From NCBI GenBank assembly GCA_036261625.1, contig DATAKL010000074.1:41790-105789 (forward strand): a stretch of 64,000 nucleotides of DNA. The letters run 5' to 3'. Shown piece by piece: positions 62,865 to 64,000 of the stretch. The translations under genes were made by a program, and so were the position numbers. The notes under the pieces are model-generated. The model was not told the DNA's origin, ran no database searches, and was given only the letters and a program-made list of their open reading frames with translations. Positions within the stretch are counted from its first letter, which is position 1, and the number at the start of each line of letters is the position of its first letter. The DNA is from JAAXKN01 sp036261625 (lineage in GTDB: Bacteria; Bacteroidota; Ignavibacteria; Ignavibacteriales; SURF-24).

Positions 62865-62972
62865 TTGTGTGTCGCCGACCGCTCGCTCAGGATTTTAATT
62901 GCAGGCACAATTGCCGATCTGCTTGCGGCCATTCTGACCGGGTTTGCCTACTCAAAATCACGTCAAAAATAA
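62865..62972 (+). CDS. Possible 35-residue single-span membrane peptide
   Basis: A TTG at 62865 follows a perfect AGGAGG (62855-62860) by 4 nt. The 35-residue product carries DRSLRILIAGTIADLLAAIL, a membrane span preceded by basic residues, and ends KSRQK. The DRxLRI opening recalls DUF2892 proteins, of which it would be a truncated copy. The tract is GC-richer than its flanks. It could equally be a gene remnant. Confidence 0.35.
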   Translation: MCVADRSLRILIAGTIADLLAAILTGFAYSKSRQK

Positions 62973-63129
62973 TTTTACATAAATTCTAATAACTCCAAAT
63001 CTTTCTTAATATATGTCAGGCAGATTTATACTCCTTTTTGTCGAAATTATTCCCTTTAACATTTCATTTTTGCTGCTATATTAAAGCAGTAATAAGGCTC
63101 TAATTACTAATTAAATGAAAGGAACAAAA

Positions 63130-63561
63130 ATGTCATCGGTAAGTATATATCTGAATTTTAAGGGCAATACGGAAGAAGCCTTTAACTTTTATAAATCGGT
63201 TTTTGGCGGTGATTTTATTTCCCTGCAGCGCTTCAGAGACACACCTGAAGCCGGTAAAGTTGCAGAAAAAGATCGTGATAAAATTATGCATGTGGCCCTT
63301 CCGATACTTAATGGTTATTTGCTCATGGCAACTGATACTTTGGAATCGATGGGCCAAAAATTAACTGTTGGAAACAATTTTTCTATAGTTCTCAATGTGG
63401 ATAGTGAACAGGAAGTAAACAGACTTTTTGACCTTCTCTCTTCAGGCGGCAAAGCACAAGTGAAGCCTGAAAATACCTTTTGGGGCGCTTATTTTGGCAT
63501 GACCACTGACAGGTTTGGAATTCAGTGGATGCTAAGTTATGACAGCAACAGACCTCAGTAA
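63130..63561 (+). CDS. VOC-family protein (PhnB/glyoxalase-like)
   Basis: From ATG 63130 (AAAGGAAC upstream) the protein has 143 residues. It follows the PhnB pattern: IYLNFKGNTEEAFNFYKSVFGG at the first beta-alpha-beta unit, KIMHVALPILNG in the middle, and FWGAYFGMTTDRFGIQWMLSY at the end. PhnB-like VOC proteins bind metal and act in isomerase, dioxygenase or resistance roles. Here the substrate is unknown. A longer in-frame ATG at 63115 lacks spacing for a ribosome site. Confidence 0.9.
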   Translation: MSSVSIYLNFKGNTEEAFNFYKSVFGGDFISLQRFRDTPEAGKVAEKDRDKIMHVALPILNGYLLMATDTLESMGQKLTVGNNFSIVLNVDSEQEVNRLFDLLSSGGKAQVKPENTFWGAYFGMTTDRFGIQWMLSYDSNRPQ

Positions 63562-63579
63562 CTTCTTATTAACTAAAAT

Positions 63580-63608
63580 AAACGGGGGAATAAATCCTCC
63601 CCCCGTTT
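63580..63608 (+). terminator. Terminator after the VOC gene
   Basis: A 9-bp stem with AAACGGGGG (63580-63588) pairs with 63600-63608 around an 11-nt loop, followed by an AT-rich run. It can also serve the opposing truncated gene. Confidence 0.7.
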
Positions 63609-63686
63609 ACTATTTCTTAAACAGATTCCTTAAATGAGTTCTGGTTATCTGAATAGAAGATTTTGCAATATTGAAAAATGCGGTGA

Positions 63687-63890
63687 TTATTTATTGTAAA
63701 CAACCGGCATTTTGCTTTTACATTTTCCCCATAATCCGTTATCAGTTATCAGCTCGGCCATAAAATGACCGACATTTATTCGGCCGGTCTTTCCGGGATT
63801 GAATAGAGGGTTTCGTTTTATTGTTTCAAATACTTTGTATGGACTAACATCATCATTATCAAATGAGCGCCAAGCTAAGCTTGGGCCAAT
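63687..63890 (-). pseudogene. 3' end of an NAD(P)H-binding (NmrA/YwnB-like) gene cut by an insertion
   Basis: On the minus strand 67 codons are open to a TAA at 63687-63689. The product segments NPGKTGRINVGHFMAELITD and KSKMPVVYN are the C-terminus of NAD(P)H-binding Rossmann proteins, whose last helix and KMPVIYN-type end are conserved. Going upstream the frame hits a TAG at 63891-63893, just where the structured RNA begins. The N-terminal two-thirds of the gene is therefore missing here and may lie beyond the inserted element outside the window. Confidence 0.6.
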
Positions 63891-63893
63891 CTA

Positions 63894-64000
63894 ATTGGGT
63901 GAGGCAGAGATAATTGCGAAGTCTCTGCCAAGTCCCAATCGTGGTAAAACTCTAAAGCCACGTAGCGTGAAACCGGAGTATGGCTGGAAACGGTCATGCT
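63894..64000 (+). ncRNA. Structured RNA, probably the start of a HEARO/omega-RNA (IscB/IsrB element)
   Basis: Four stems fill 107 nt. ATTGGG (63894-63899) pairs with CCCAAT (63934-63939) and encloses an 8-bp hairpin GGCAGAGA/TCTCTGCC (63903-63910 with 63922-63929). CGTGG (63940-63944) pairs with CCACG (63958-63962). A 10-bp stem (63977-63986 with 63991-64000) carries a GAAA tetraloop and ends at the window edge. The conserved-looking run GCGTGAAACCGGAGTATGG resembles, from memory, HEARO RNAs, which guide IscB/IsrB nucleases. A group II intron domain is the main alternative. The element appears to start inside the truncated NAD(P)H-binding gene. Any protein gene would lie to the right. Confidence 0.5.

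Noticed and set aside
1..64000. tRNA, rRNA or CRISPR arrays
   Set aside because: I saw no cloverleaf-like gene, no ribosomal RNA segment and no regularly spaced direct repeats. Short tRNAs could be missed by eye.

Overview
The window looks like a chromosomal stretch of an Ignavibacteria-type bacterium (Bacteroidota/Chlorobiota side). Three large secreted proteins end in the type IX secretion sorting domain with the motif NYPNPFNP and a KKLLLLK-like tail. There are many lipoproteins with a Cys near residue 20, little operon structure, and moderate GC. No rRNA, tRNA or CRISPR array was seen.

Layout: 1-3650 holds the 5' part of a secreted propeller protein, a Cys-rich C-GCAxxG-C-C protein, a cupin, an O-acyltransferase and a wrecked ISNCY-type transposase. 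3858-8756 has a DHCW cupin, an alpha/beta hydrolase, a complete quinol-type nitric oxide reductase and a second acyltransferase. 8948-12310 has a 14-repeat Asp-box propeller with a T9SS signal, and RsgA. 12402-18352 is a three-gene RND efflux operon (TolC, adaptor, pump). 18602-34517 is a mosaic of single genes: lipoproteins, a DUF362 protein, a ScyD/ScyE-like gene broken by one in-frame TAG, a GH128-like lipoprotein, a BBE-type flavoenzyme, GNAT, a methyltransferase, a PEP-mutase-like enzyme, a flavin disulfide-type reductase, and DUF1697 and DUF2200 proteins.

34974-41618 is the standout: one 2,214-residue protein. It combines an intact class-I aminotransferase active site (Asp702, Tyr705, Lys746, Arg754, Arg984) with a C-terminal HprK/PEPCK-like P-loop (GDSGVGKSE, 1682-1690). 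I do not recognise this architecture. It is followed by two tandem secreted arylsulfotransferase-like proteins (41760-47175). 47592-53698 has an SDR, an internally deleted NmrA-type remnant, a HAD phosphatase, an M1-fold protein with all zinc ligands lost, an M28 peptidase and two membrane proteins.

53994-58096 appears to be one regulon. An ECF sigma factor is followed by a small membrane protein and a DegP-like protease without a signal peptide, and then by an ABC-2 exporter pair. The same bipartite promoter (TAAAAT, 16 nt, CGTCT) lies upstream of both the sigma gene and the exporter. 58207-63561 carries a DUF4440 protein, three envelope proteins, a RibD-like reductase, an XylR_N/V4R sensor with a small partner, and a VOC protein. 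At the right edge a tightly structured RNA (63894-64000) cuts into an NAD(P)H-binding gene. Its four stems and GAAA-capped hairpin suggest the start of a HEARO/omega-RNA (IscB/IsrB) element, with the protein gene outside the window.
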